Notes under the pieces: generated by a model
Told to the model about the DNA's origin: nothing
Databases searched by the model: none
What the model saw: only the letters and a program-made list of their open reading frames with translations
Shown here: positions 50,289-57,761 of the stretch, in pieces
Layout of the letters: every line of letters starts with the position of its first letter
Numbering within the stretch: position 1 is the stretch's first letter
Program-made: the position numbers and the translations under genes
Assembly (NCBI GenBank): GCA_036821185.1
Contig: DAISKD010000002.1
Span: 124,001-188,000, forward strand
Source of the DNA: CALJTV01 sp036821185
Lineage (GTDB): Bacteria; Chloroflexota; Dehalococcoidia; GIF9; UBA5629
Direction: 5' to 3'
Length of the DNA stretch: 64,000 nucleotides

Positions 50289-50333
50289 TGCACCTCAAAA
50301 ATCGGGACCATGGTTAAAAGCCGGGCAACCTCT

Positions 50334-50522
50334 CTACATGCGGGACATATAGTCCTTGCCCCAATAATAGAGTAGGGCGCCGCTACCAGCAAGCCAAAAG
50401 ACCAGGCCAATAGCTATCACCAGCAGGCTGCTTAAAATATGCATAACGATCCCCAGCACCATCCATACCAGAGCAGCCATGGTAAGTCCAATTACGCCCC
50501 ATTGAAAAGCCCGGTCACTCAC
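50334..50522 (-). CDS. Small two-segment membrane protein
   Basis: A 62-residue protein (GTG 50522) that is almost entirely two membrane helices: GVIGLTMAALVWMVLGIVMH and LVIAIGLVFWLAGSGALLYY, with a basic/polar tail WGKDYMSRM. It is packed 21 bp after the CDP-alcohol phosphatidyltransferase gene and 45 bp before purA on the same strand. Function unknown; a role beside the lipid enzymes is a guess from position. Confidence 0.7.
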   Translation of the reverse strand: MSDRAFQWGVIGLTMAALVWMVLGIVMHILSSLLVIAIGLVFWLAGSGALLYYWGKDYMSRM

Positions 50523-50543
50523 TTTCGATTGACCCCTTAACCT

Positions 50544-51143
50544 TTAAGTCTCCCTTGTCTTCTGCCATACATAGACTAGCCTTTGGCCCACTGTGAAAAA
50601 GGCAAGCCCCGCAAGCACGACCAGTGCTATGAAAAGCTGGTCCAAAAACAGGCCCAGCGCCAGTATTATAACCCGCTCTGCCCTGGTAAACAAACCGACA
50701 GGGCAGGCCATGCCCAGCCCCTCAGCCCTTGCCCTTACGTAGCTGGTGAGAAAAGAGCCCACCAGTGCCAGGAATGCCAGGACGACGTTGACCCAGCGTC
50801 CTGTGTTCACATAGAGCAGTGCCACGCCGAAAAGCAAGGCGGCGTCGGCAAGGCGGTCGAAGGTGGAGTCTAGCATGGCGCCGAAGCGTGTGGATCGGCC
50901 GGTAGCCCGAGCTAAAGCCCCGTCGAGTATGTCGAACAGCCCGGAAAGGAGCACCAGTGTACCGGCGACCACAAGATGATCGGTAGCAATAGTATAGGCG
51001 GCGATAAAACTTACTATCAGACCTATCCAGGTGAGCGTGTTCGGCTTGATGCCACAGCGGGAGAGGGCTGAGAGAAAGGGTGTAGTGATGCGTTGGGCGG
51101 CGAGCTTTCGCAGTTCAGAAAGGTTAGGCATAGGATTTCTCAA
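50544..51143 (-). CDS. CDP-alcohol phosphatidyltransferase, likely phosphatidylinositol-phosphate synthase
   Basis: A 199-residue membrane enzyme with the family signature D-G-x2-A-R-x8-G-x3-D-x3-D in DGALARATGRSTRFGAMLDS TFD and five to six membrane segments. The N-terminus has ITTPFLSALSRCGIKPNTLT. Such enzymes transfer a phosphatidyl group from CDP-diacylglycerol to an alcohol phosphate. The upstream ino1 and PimA-like genes make inositol-1-phosphate the likely acceptor, which would give a phosphatidylinositol phosphate; glycerol-3-phosphate remains possible. The TTG at 51143 overlaps the glycosyltransferase stop by 4 bp; ATG 51131 is an alternative. Confidence 0.85.
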   Translation of the reverse strand: MRNPMPNLSELRKLAAQRITTPFLSALSRCGIKPNTLTWIGLIVSFIAAYTIATDHLVVAGTLVLLSGLFDILDGALARATGRSTRFGAMLDSTFDRLADAALLFGVALLYVNTGRWVNVVLAFLALVGSFLTSYVRARAEGLGMACPVGLFTRAERVIILALGLFLDQLFIALVVLAGLAFFTVGQRLVYVWQKTRET

Positions 51144-52255
51144 CTGGGCAGAGTCCTATAATAGTCCAGCACCTCGCGGGCGACGTTCTCCCAGCTATAC
51201 TTTTCAGCTTTCACCCTGCCATGTTCTCCCAGGCGCTGACGCAACGACTTATCATCGATCAGTTTCAGGATGGCTTGTGCCAGCGCTTCATCATCCTTCG
51301 GTGGCACCAGCAGACCATCCTTCCCGTCGGTGACCACGCTGGCGTAGCCGGTTATGCTGGTGGCGATGACAGGTTTGGCGCAGGCCATAGCTTCTAGCAG
51401 CACTATACCGAAGCTCTCGCCACCGGTTGCCGGAGCACAAAAGATATCTGCGGTGCGATAGTATGATGGTAGCTCGGAGGAGGGTACGTAGCCGACGAAT
51501 ATCACGTTGTCCTCGATGTCCAGAAGCTTGACCATTGCCTGGTACCTGCGCCGCAACACCATGCCCGGCCCCACCACTATCAGGCGGAAGCCAGGGAACT
51601 CCTGTTTTACTTTGGCACAGGCGTCTAACAAATGATGCAGCCCTTTTCTTGCTTCCAGCCTGCCGACGAAGAGCAGGTTTATCTTCTCATTGGCGAACTC
51701 CTCCCGACGGGGACCGTCCGGTGTGAAGTGGTGGGTGTCGATCCCATTGGGTATGATGCGGTAGTCCGCGGGTAGATAGCGGCTGACATATTCTAGGGCC
51801 GGCTGGGACACCGCTATCTTGCCGTGCAGCTTGTTTAGCAGTCTGCGGAAGATGGGGCGGCCGATTCTATAGGGCCAGGGGTGGCTATGATAGGCGTGGA
51901 ACGTGCCCGCATTTGTGGTCTCCGACTTGGCAAGTGCGCTGAGACAGAGCATGGGGGTGAAGGGCTCGTGGAGGTGGAGTATTTCAAATCTCTGACGTTT
52001 CAGGATCTCTCCCACCTGAGCGGGGAGCCACGGTGATAGTGGTACGCGGGCTATGGAGCCGCCGGAGGGCACGGGGATGGGCCTGCCCACAGGCGTGACC
52101 TCCTCCTCGAAATATCTGGTGCCACTTTTGCGGCAGGGGGCGATGATCTTGACCTCATGACCCCACTGGATGAAATGGTGTGCCAGATAAGCGATGTGGT
52201 TCACCACACCGCCCGGAAAAGAATAATCATATGGTGAAACAAGTCCGATTCTCAC
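51140..52255 (-). CDS. GT4-family glycosyltransferase (PimA-like)
   Basis: A 371-residue GT-B enzyme. N-terminal VSPYDYSFPGGVVNHIAYLA matches the PimA-type start; the acceptor-side HLHEPFTPMLCLSAL and FHAYHSHPWPY follow; the donor-side NPGIDTHHFTPDG-like stretch (NGIDTHHF) and the nucleotide-binding GGESFGIVLLEAMACAKPVI close it. In mycobacteria PimA adds mannose to phosphatidylinositol. Position between ino1 and the phosphatidyltransferase supports a similar lipid-glycosylating role; sugar donor not provable from sequence. Confidence 0.85.
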   Translation of the reverse strand: MRIGLVSPYDYSFPGGVVNHIAYLAHHFIQWGHEVKIIAPCRKSGTRYFEEEVTPVGRPIPVPSGGSIARVPLSPWLPAQVGEILKRQRFEILHLHEPFTPMLCLSALAKSETTNAGTFHAYHSHPWPYRIGRPIFRRLLNKLHGKIAVSQPALEYVSRYLPADYRIIPNGIDTHHFTPDGPRREEFANEKINLLFVGRLEARKGLHHLLDACAKVKQEFPGFRLIVVGPGMVLRRRYQAMVKLLDIEDNVIFVGYVPSSELPSYYRTADIFCAPATGGESFGIVLLEAMACAKPVIATSITGYASVVTDGKDGLLVPPKDDEALAQAILKLIDDKSLRQRLGEHGRVKAEKYSWENVAREVLDYYRTLPS

Positions 52256-52297
52256 TTCTGCACAGAGTTACCCGCTCTAGCTGCCTGCACTATCTTG

Positions 52298-53425
52298 CTA
52301 CCGTTGCTTTGCCTGTTCAGGTGGTGCTTCGGGAAGAGAGACTGGTGGCTGGAGGTCCTTGCCGGAGATAAAGTTTTCCACTCGCCTCCGCGCCTCATCA
52401 TCGGAGTACTGGATGGGGGGTGACTTCATAAAATAGGCGCTGGGTGCTACCAGCGAGCCACTAATACCCCTGTCCAGTGCCAGCTTGCAGCACCTTATGG
52501 CGTCTATGACCACTCCAGCGGAATTCGGGCTATCCCAGACCTCCAGCTTCAGCTCAAGGTTGATCGGTACGTCGCCGAAGGTGCGCCCCTCCATCCGAAT
52601 GTAGCAAAACTTGCGGTCGGCAAGCCATGGCACGTAATCGCTGGGGCCAATGTGGATATTTTCGGGTTCCATTTCATAGTCGAGCTGCGAGGTGACGGCG
52701 TTGGTCTTGGAGATCTTCTTCGATTCCAGCCGCTCGCGTTCCAGCATATTGTAGAAGTCGGTGTTGCCACCGAAGTTGAGCTGGTAAGTCCTTTCCAGTT
52801 TAACGCCGCGGTCGCGGAACAATCTGGTAAGCACCCGGTGGGTGATGGTCGCCCCCACCTGTGACTTAATATCGTCGCCGATGATCGGTAGCCCTCTATC
52901 AGCGAAGCGCTTGTACCAGTAGGGCTCGCGGGCAATAAACACTGGTATGCAGTTGATAAAGCCACAGCCAGCGTCGAGCACCTGTTCCACATACCATTTG
53001 GTTGCCTCTTCACTGCCCACTGGCAGGTAGTTAACCACTACATCGGTCTTGGTCTCCTTTAGGATGCCCACGATATCTGCGGTGGAGCCCGGTGCCTTGG
53101 TGATGATTTGCGAGAGGTATTTACCCAAACCATCATGGGTCATGCCCCGTGCCACTCTGACGCCGGTGGCTGGCACCTCGCAAAACGTATAGGTGTTATT
53201 TGGGGGAACTAAAATAGCCTCGGCAAGGTCTTTGCCCACCTTGTTTTTATCGATGTCAAAAGCGGCCACAAAGTTGATGTCTTTAATGTGGTAGCCGCCC
53301 AGGCTCACGTGCATCAACCCGGGGACGAACTCATCTTCCTTGGCTTTTCGATAATAGTACACCCCCTGAACCAGTGATGAAGCGCAGTTGCCCACGCCGA
53401 TGATAGCCACGTTGATCTTTCCCAT
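52298..53425 (-). CDS. ino1: myo-Inositol-1-phosphate synthase
   Basis: A 375-residue NAD-dependent enzyme converting glucose-6-phosphate to inositol-1-phosphate. The Rossmann motif is VAIIGVGNCASSLVQG; VNYLPVGSEEATKWY, DDIKSQVGATITHRVL and LNFGGNTDFYNML match the actinobacterial/archaeal type. ATG 53425 is preferred to 53446 because AAGGAG lies between them. It heads ino1-glycosyltransferase-phosphatidyltransferase-small membrane gene-purA. The last residues are Pro/Gln-rich. Confidence 0.95.
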   Translation of the reverse strand: MGKINVAIIGVGNCASSLVQGVYYYRKAKEDEFVPGLMHVSLGGYHIKDINFVAAFDIDKNKVGKDLAEAILVPPNNTYTFCEVPATGVRVARGMTHDGLGKYLSQIITKAPGSTADIVGILKETKTDVVVNYLPVGSEEATKWYVEQVLDAGCGFINCIPVFIAREPYWYKRFADRGLPIIGDDIKSQVGATITHRVLTRLFRDRGVKLERTYQLNFGGNTDFYNMLERERLESKKISKTNAVTSQLDYEMEPENIHIGPSDYVPWLADRKFCYIRMEGRTFGDVPINLELKLEVWDSPNSAGVVIDAIRCCKLALDRGISGSLVAPSAYFMKSPPIQYSDDEARRRVENFISGKDLQPPVSLPEAPPEQAKQR

Positions 53426-53471
53426 GGCCTTCTTTCTCCTTTCCATGTAAAGTCTTTCTCGAGTTAGAATA

Positions 53472-54365
53472 TTACTTTTTCGCAGCCGGCATTTTGGCTG
53501 ATCTTACCAGCCAGACGGGCATACTGGCACCGTGCACCACCTTGTCGGCAACGCTTCCCATTACCCAGCGGGCTAGCCCTGTCCGACCGTGGGTTGACAT
53601 CGCTATTAAGCTAGCCTTTTTTGCTTCTGCATATTGTACTATTTTGTCGGCGGGCTCACCAGTTAACACTTCATAGGTGGCTTTGATACCACGCTCAGCT
53701 AACTGCCGCGCCACTTCCTTCAGGTAGTCCTCGCCAGCCTTTTGGAGCACCTGGATCAATTTTACCCAATCGGGACCGGTGAGCAGGCTAGCTTCTATTG
53801 CCCCTGGAGGTGCGACCACATGTATCAGGTCAAGGGCAGCTCCTGTCTTGGAGGTGAGCATCTCAGCGTAGGGCAGAGCCGCCTGACCCAGTTCCGAACC
53901 GTCCAACGGTACAACGATCCTCTCGATACTTTTCTTGCTGGTGGTATCGTGCTGCGTGCCACGCGTCGCCTGGACCAGCATTATCGGGGTTGAGGAAGCG
54001 CTGACCACCTTTTCGGCCACACTTCCCAGCCACCAGCGGGTGACTCCGCTCAAGCCATGGGTTGCCATAAGGATGAGGTCGACCTTCTGGTTTTGGGCGA
54101 ACTCCAGTATCATATCCGCAGTGGTGCCATAGACCACTGCTGCCTCGGCTTTGACGTTTCGTTGTTTTAGTTCCTCGGCTATTTTGGCAATATAATCTTC
54201 GAGTAAACGATTTACGCGCCTTGCCCTTTGTCCAATGCCCACGGCTAGAACGTATACCTTAGCGTTAAACCTGGGTGCCAGGTCGCGCAGGTAAGGGAGC
54301 ACACACTCCGCCTCCAGCGAACCGTCAAGAGGTACCAGAATCTGTTGCAATTTTATTTCCCCCAT
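53472..54365 (-). CDS. Tandem universal stress protein (UspA)
   Basis: A 297-residue protein of two Usp domains. Each domain starts ILVPLDGSLEAE / IVVPLDGSELGQ and has an ATP-binding GxxGx9GS-type end: LMATHGLSGVTRWWLGSVA with PIMLVQ, and MSTHGRTGLARWVMGSVAD with PVWLVR. Such proteins bind ATP and aid survival of energy or redox stress. ATG 54365 has AAGGA 8 nt upstream and is preferred to ATG 54374. A second tandem Usp is at 60593-61459. Confidence 0.92.
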   Translation of the reverse strand: MGEIKLQQILVPLDGSLEAECVLPYLRDLAPRFNAKVYVLAVGIGQRARRVNRLLEDYIAKIAEELKQRNVKAEAAVVYGTTADMILEFAQNQKVDLILMATHGLSGVTRWWLGSVAEKVVSASSTPIMLVQATRGTQHDTTSKKSIERIVVPLDGSELGQAALPYAEMLTSKTGAALDLIHVVAPPGAIEASLLTGPDWVKLIQVLQKAGEDYLKEVARQLAERGIKATYEVLTGEPADKIVQYAEAKKASLIAMSTHGRTGLARWVMGSVADKVVHGASMPVWLVRSAKMPAAKK

Positions 54366-54395
54366 GGCTACCATCCTTTTTATGTTTTGCGTCTT

Positions 54396-54409
54396 GCCTG
54401 AATGCAGGC
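54396..54409. repeat. Short perfect inverted repeat between divergent genes
   Basis: GCCTG-AATG-CAGGC lies between the stress-protein gene and the PHP gene, which are divergent. It could be an operator or a small RNA hairpin; five-base arms make chance possible. Confidence 0.3.
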
Positions 54410-54428
54410 TTTATGATATCTTTGAAGG

Positions 54429-55106
54429 GTGCTTTACGACTTTCACACCCACAGCTTTCTCAGCGATGGAGTACTCTCGCCCATTGAACTTATCCGTCGG
54501 GCTATAGTAAGAGGCTATTCGGCCATTGCCATTACCGATCATGTGGGCGTTGGTTCCCTTAGCCGCGTGATCAAAGAAGTCAGCGATGACTGTGCCTTTG
54601 CCCGAGCTTACTGGGGCATAATGGCTATCCCTGGCGTCGAGCTCACCCATCTCCCTGCAAAGGCGATCCCCGAAGTTGCCCACAAAGCGAAAGAGCTTGG
54701 TGCCTGGCTGGTGGTGGTGCATGGTGAGACGCTCGCCGAGCCGGTGGAAAGCGGCACCAACCTTGCAGCGCTCCAGTCGCCCCATGTTGATATTCTGGCT
54801 CACCCCGGACTGATCACCCCTGAACAGGCTGCCCTGGCGGCTGAAAGAGAAATCTTTATCGAGTTGACCACCAGAAAAGGTCATTCAGCTACCAATGCCT
54901 ATGTGGCCTCAGTGTGCCTCAAAGCTAAGGCGCGTCTGTTGCTAAACTCCGACGCCCATCACGAGGGCGACCTGCTGTCACCAATTCTAGCAACAACTAC
55001 ACTTGTCGCTGCGGGCCTTAGCAGTGCCGAGCACCACTTAATTCTCGACGAAAACCCCCGCCTCCTGTTGCAGAGGCTCAGCCGCCGCCTATCCGCTTCG
55101 GCTTAA
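54429..55106 (+). CDS. PHP-domain phosphoesterase
   Basis: A 225-residue histidinol-phosphatase/YcdX-type protein: DFHTHSFLSDGVLSP (metal-binding HTH), AITDHVGVGSL, PGVELTHL, VVHGE, DILAHPGLI and LLNSDAHHEG, which complete the trinuclear metal site. Substrate is a phosphate ester of unknown nature. The GTG start at 54429 is used; only a weak GGGTG-like site precedes it. It is convergent with the DUF5679 gene. Confidence 0.88.
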   Translation: MLYDFHTHSFLSDGVLSPIELIRRAIVRGYSAIAITDHVGVGSLSRVIKEVSDDCAFARAYWGIMAIPGVELTHLPAKAIPEVAHKAKELGAWLVVVHGETLAEPVESGTNLAALQSPHVDILAHPGLITPEQAALAAEREIFIELTTRKGHSATNAYVASVCLKAKARLLLNSDAHHEGDLLSPILATTTLVAAGLSSAEHHLILDENPRLLLQRLSRRLSASA

Positions 55107-55119
55107 ATTTAGGACAAGT

Positions 55120-55263
55120 TTAGCTCTTACCGATGCGAAATACCTTTGTCCCGCAGTTCGGGCAGGTGCCGCGAATCGCCGGTCGCTTGTTCTTCAGCGT
55201 CACATTGGCGGGATTCTTGATCTCCACCTTCTTGCGGCACTTAAAGCAATATGCCTGCGCCAT
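55120..55263 (-). CDS. Zinc-ribbon protein, DUF5679-like
   Basis: A 47-residue gene too short for usual gene calls: it begins MAQAYCFKCRKKVEI, has AIRGTCPNCGTKVF and ends RIGKS. Two CxxC pairs (Cys6/9 and Cys34/37 region) make a zinc ribbon. AGGAGG lies 7-8 nt before ATG 55263. Single-gene or micro-operon member; DNA or RNA contact is a common role for such ribbons, but none is proven. Confidence 0.88.
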   Translation of the reverse strand: MAQAYCFKCRKKVEIKNPANVTLKNKRPAIRGTCPNCGTKVFRIGKS

Positions 55264-55268
55264 TTGAG

Positions 55269-55454
55269 TCACCTCCTTTCTCCAAAGCTAAACCATATCC
55301 TATTATAATACAGCTTGTCAAGTCCTATCGGGCCGCTGTAGTCCTCTTTGGAAACCTCGACCTCTTTGACGCCCCGAGCGCAACTGCTTGTGATTATGCT
55401 CGCTACCAGACTTAAGAGGGCTAACCACGTAACCCATAGCCATTTTGTCTTCTT
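55269..55454 (-). pseudogene. Lipoprotein-like frame without a start codon (AAG at the ATG position)
   Basis: The minus-strand frame reads K-KTKWLWVTWLALLSLVAS, then IITSSCARGVKEVEV and EDYSGPIGLDKLYY, ending at a TGA that lies inside the ribosome binding site of the DUF5679 gene. The first 27 residues look like a lipoprotein signal peptide: KTK, hydrophobic core, then a Cys. GGAGG lies 6 nt before codon AAG (55454-55452), where one base change would make ATG. No ATG, GTG or TTG follows before the core. It is a start-codon mutant, a sequence error, or an unusual start. Confidence 0.5.
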
Positions 55455-55589
55455 GCTTCACCTCCGTTTGCTAGTCCGTTGTCTGAGTTCATATAAGGGC
55501 AAAAATCCTGCTCACATAGCATCACCTCCTTTCCTATATTTATTTGGCTAAATCATTCGCTAGGTCTTATTAAGACAGCGCGTGTGCCT
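55455..55589 (-). other. Leader-like segment with ribosome binding site and ATG-TGA
   Basis: On the minus strand AGGAGG (55530-55525) is followed after 7 nt by ATG-TGA (55517-55512), a start-stop minimal frame. The overlapping ATG 55522 opens a 33-codon frame to 55421 beginning MLCEQDFCPYMNS, but it is only 2 nt from the site. No other gene is visible here. Confidence 0.35.
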
Positions 55590-55715
55590 CTAAAGAAGAT
55601 ACATTCTGGGCAAACGGGAGATGGAGAGCACGGACGGATGGTACCAGTGGGCAATATGGGTGAGGGTTAACGGCAGAAGTTCCTCTGCCACCTTTCTTGC
55701 TCGTATTCCCGACAC
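55590..55715 (-). CDS. Possible 41-residue micro-ORF
   Basis: GTG 55715 is preceded by AAGGAGG at 7 nt, a near-perfect initiation site. The peptide begins MSGIRARKVAEELLPLTLTH and ends LPRMYLL; no family is recognised. The strong ribosome binding site is the only evidence. Confidence 0.35.
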   Translation of the reverse strand: MSGIRARKVAEELLPLTLTHIAHWYHPSVLSISRLPRMYLL

Positions 55716-56001
55716 AGAGCCACCTCCTTCATTCTATTCCGCCGCCCTTCTGCCTTCTGTGGGTAAGTCCTGCTATCAAAAACCGGTATTAGCCCGTCAA
55801 TGAGCCAAACGCGGCAATGATGAGGATGGGCCCTCTGTTGTGTCTCCTGAAAACCCGCTGTTAACACGCTATCAAACTGTGCACGGCTCTGTCGAGGTTA
55901 TACACGCGCCCGGGAAGGACATCTTTTGCCCACTAACGGTTGAGCGCCATTTTCATGGACAAAAGACCCGCTAGAGTGTGGCGAACGCTACAGAGATAAA
56001 C
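55716..56001. other. Gene-free stretch upstream of arsR-like gene
   Basis: Apart from short unsupported frames I see no gene, tRNA or clear terminator here. Together with 55264-55715 it makes about 800 bp without a confident full-size gene, the lowest coding density in the window. Confidence 0.5.
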
Positions 56002-56041
56002 TTGACGGCGGATAGCCTTATATATTAATATTAAAATATAT
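56002..56041 (+). promoter_or_regulatory. Promoter and AT-rich operator of the sulfur-carrier operon
   Basis: TTGACG (56002-56007) is followed by an A/T-only inverted repeat ATATATT-8 bp-AATATAT at 56020-56041, with the palindrome TTAATATTAA in its centre. Possible -10 elements, TATTAA (15-bp spacer) and TTAATA (17-bp spacer), lie within it. ArsR/SmtB repressors bind such A/T-rich inverted repeats over promoters, so this is a good autoregulatory site (inference). Confidence 0.6.
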
Positions 56042-56068
56042 TGCTACCAATCTATCTGGAGGTGTTAT

Positions 56069-56410
56069 TTGGGCGACAGAACGGTTTTGGAGTTATACGA
56101 GCTCAAAGCAGAATTGTGCAAGGTATTTGCCGATGCTAAAAGGCTGCAGATAATTGACGAATTACGTGGTGGTGAAAGGGCGGTGGGGGAGCTGGTCAAG
56201 TTACTGGGGGCCCCGCAAGCGGTCGTGTCGCGACACTTGGCGGTGCTTCGTGAACGAGGCGTGGTGAGGGCGCGGCGAGAGGGGGCTAATGTTTACTATA
56301 GTCTGAGCGATGCCAAGATAGGAGAGGCCTGCGACCTTGTCCACCGGATATTATTGAACCAGATGGAAAAGAACAAGCAGCTAGCGGAGAGGCTGATAGT
56401 AAATAAATAA
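56069..56410 (+). CDS. ArsR-family winged-helix repressor, candidate persulfide sensor
   Basis: A 113-residue repressor: KVFADAKRLQIIDELRGGE at the N-terminal side, the helix-turn-helix AVGELVKLLGAPQAVVSRHLAVLR and the wing VVRARREGANVYYSL. It has only two cysteines, Cys17 (ELCKVFAD) and Cys88 (GEACDL). Classical arsenic/zinc ligand motifs are missing. A Cys pair in the first and last helices recalls thiol-based (SqrR/BigR-type) sulfur sensors, though the positions are not identical. The TTG start at 56069 has GGAGG 6-7 nt upstream. It leads the operon to dsrK-like. Confidence 0.85.
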   Translation: MGDRTVLELYELKAELCKVFADAKRLQIIDELRGGERAVGELVKLLGAPQAVVSRHLAVLRERGVVRARREGANVYYSLSDAKIGEACDLVHRILLNQMEKNKQLAERLIVNK

Positions 56411-56427
56411 GCGAAAAGGAGGCAAAA

Positions 56428-56904
56428 ATGGCGGACAGAGATGGAGTGACCATAGTAGTGTTCAGCGGTGATATGGATAAGGTGATGGCAGCATTTAACA
56501 TCGCCGTAGGTGCTGCCGCTGCCGGGAAGGAGACGACCATGTTCTTCACCTTCTGGGGGATAAAAGCCATCCAAAAGGGCAATCTCACCGGTAAAAGCTT
56601 CTTCGGCAGGATGATGGGACTGCTGAACCGGGGTGGCATCAACCGCATCGGACCCTCGAGGTTCAACTTCGGCGGCATAGGGCGGTGGATGTTTAAACAG
56701 ATGATGAAGGCGCATAACGTTACTCCGCTGGAGGAACTGCGCAAAATGGCAGTTGAACTCGGGGTCAAACTAGTGCCCTGCCAGACGAGCATGGAGGTCA
56801 TGGAGATAGGCAGGGAGGATCTTATAGATGAGGTGGCCGAGCCAGCGGGCGTGGCAACGATGCTGGAGGCAGCGGGACGGTCTACAGCAACGCTGTTTAT
56901 TTAG
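56428..56904 (+). CDS. DsrE2-family sulfur-carrier protein
   Basis: A 158-residue protein of the DsrE/DrsE_2 group: VTIVVFSGDMDKVMAAFNIA, TMFFTFWGIKAIQKG, a Gly/Met-rich middle and the conserved Cys118 in LVPCQTSMEVM. In sulfur-oxidising bacteria DsrE2 carries persulfide sulfur, often beside TusA and rhodanese. AAAAGGAGG precedes ATG 56428. It lies 17 bp after the ArsR gene and 12 bp before tusA. Confidence 0.92.
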   Translation: MADRDGVTIVVFSGDMDKVMAAFNIAVGAAAAGKETTMFFTFWGIKAIQKGNLTGKSFFGRMMGLLNRGGINRIGPSRFNFGGIGRWMFKQMMKAHNVTPLEELRKMAVELGVKLVPCQTSMEVMEIGREDLIDEVAEPAGVATMLEAAGRSTATLFI

Positions 56905-56916
56905 TGAGGTGATGTA

Positions 56917-57159
56917 ATGACACAGGAACCTGGAGTCAGAGTGAAACTTAACCTTGAAGGACTATTGTGCCCGATACCGGTGGTCAAGGTGAGCCAGGCG
57001 GTGAAGGACTTGCCTATTGGTGGAATCGTGGAGGCCACGGCGACTGACCCGGGAGTACTCGCTGACATCCCGGCTTGGGTGAAAAGTACCGGAAACGAGC
57101 TCCTTTCGATGGAGAAAAAAGACAAAATCATCACCTTCACCATCAGGAAAGTGAAATGA
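56917..57159 (+). CDS. TusA-family sulfur-transfer protein
   Basis: An 80-residue sulfur carrier with the CPxP motif at Cys18 (LEGLLCPIPVVKVSQAV) and the TusA fold ending (KDKIITFTI). The persulfide on Cys18 would be exchanged with DsrE2. GAGGTGATGTA lies before ATG 56917. The following membrane gene starts within its stop (ATGA). Confidence 0.95.
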   Translation: MTQEPGVRVKLNLEGLLCPIPVVKVSQAVKDLPIGGIVEATATDPGVLADIPAWVKSTGNELLSMEKKDKIITFTIRKVK

Positions 57160-57761
57160 GTGCACTTCTTGCCCTGATCGTTGGCGCAATCATCTGCGCT
57201 ACCGGGCTGGGCTGGCATATTGCCCGCATGCAGCGGTGGCAGTTTCGGGGCGATGTGGCTGTTGCCAGAGGTTCGGCAGCAAAGGGAGTACTCTATGCTT
57301 TTACCCGTGGGATGTTACCCTGGGAGAAGGAGAGTGCACGGCTGCACTGGGTTGCCTATATCCGAGGCGCTGTTTTTCATGCCGGTATCTTTTTAGGCAT
57401 AGCCTTTCTTGCCGCTACCCCGTGGCTTACTTTGCTACCTTCCGCGGTAAGGCTCGGTGTATCGGTGTTGCTGGTAGTAGCTTCTATCGCCGCGCTGGCG
57501 GGCTTCTGGATGCGATTTCGCGACCCCATGTTGAGGGCAGTGAGCACCGCTGATGACTATCTGTCCCTGGCTTTAGCCACGGCATTTCTCATTTCAGCAA
57601 GCCTCTGTGCCGCCAATGCGCAGTTCCTGTCCTTGTTTTGGGTGGTATCAGCTATAACGCTCGCCTATACTCCGTTCAGTAAGCTGCGACACTTCCTCTA
57701 TTTCTTCTATTCACGTGGCTTCTTCGGCTGGATATTCGGTCACAGAGGTATTCTACGATGA
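57156..57761 (+). CDS. DsrM/NarI-like membrane cytochrome b subunit
   Basis: A 201-residue protein with about five membrane segments (GAIICATGLGW; HAGIFLGIAFLAATPWL; VSVLLVVASIAALAGF; FLSLFWVVSAITLAY and an N-terminal helix). Histidines at the membrane faces (His21, His64, His75 and one in KLRHFLYFF) fit heme b ligands of the NarI/DsrM/HdrE type, which oxidise or reduce menaquinone. Heme ligation is inferred. It overlaps tusA and the DsrK-like gene by 4 bp each, so it is translated with them. Confidence 0.85.
   Translation: MSALLALIVGAIICATGLGWHIARMQRWQFRGDVAVARGSAAKGVLYAFTRGMLPWEKESARLHWVAYIRGAVFHAGIFLGIAFLAATPWLTLLPSAVRLGVSVLLVVASIAALAGFWMRFRDPMLRAVSTADDYLSLALATAFLISASLCAANAQFLSLFWVVSAITLAYTPFSKLRHFLYFFYSRGFFGWIFGHRGILR

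Noticed and set aside
55290..55325. TTGACA and TATAAT on the minus strand as promoter for the zinc-ribbon gene
   Set aside because: Spacing of 8 bp is far too short for one promoter, and both lie inside the lipoprotein-like frame.
55348..55551. 67-codon plus-strand frame
   Set aside because: It lies opposite the lipoprotein-like frame, has no ribosome binding site and no recognisable pattern.
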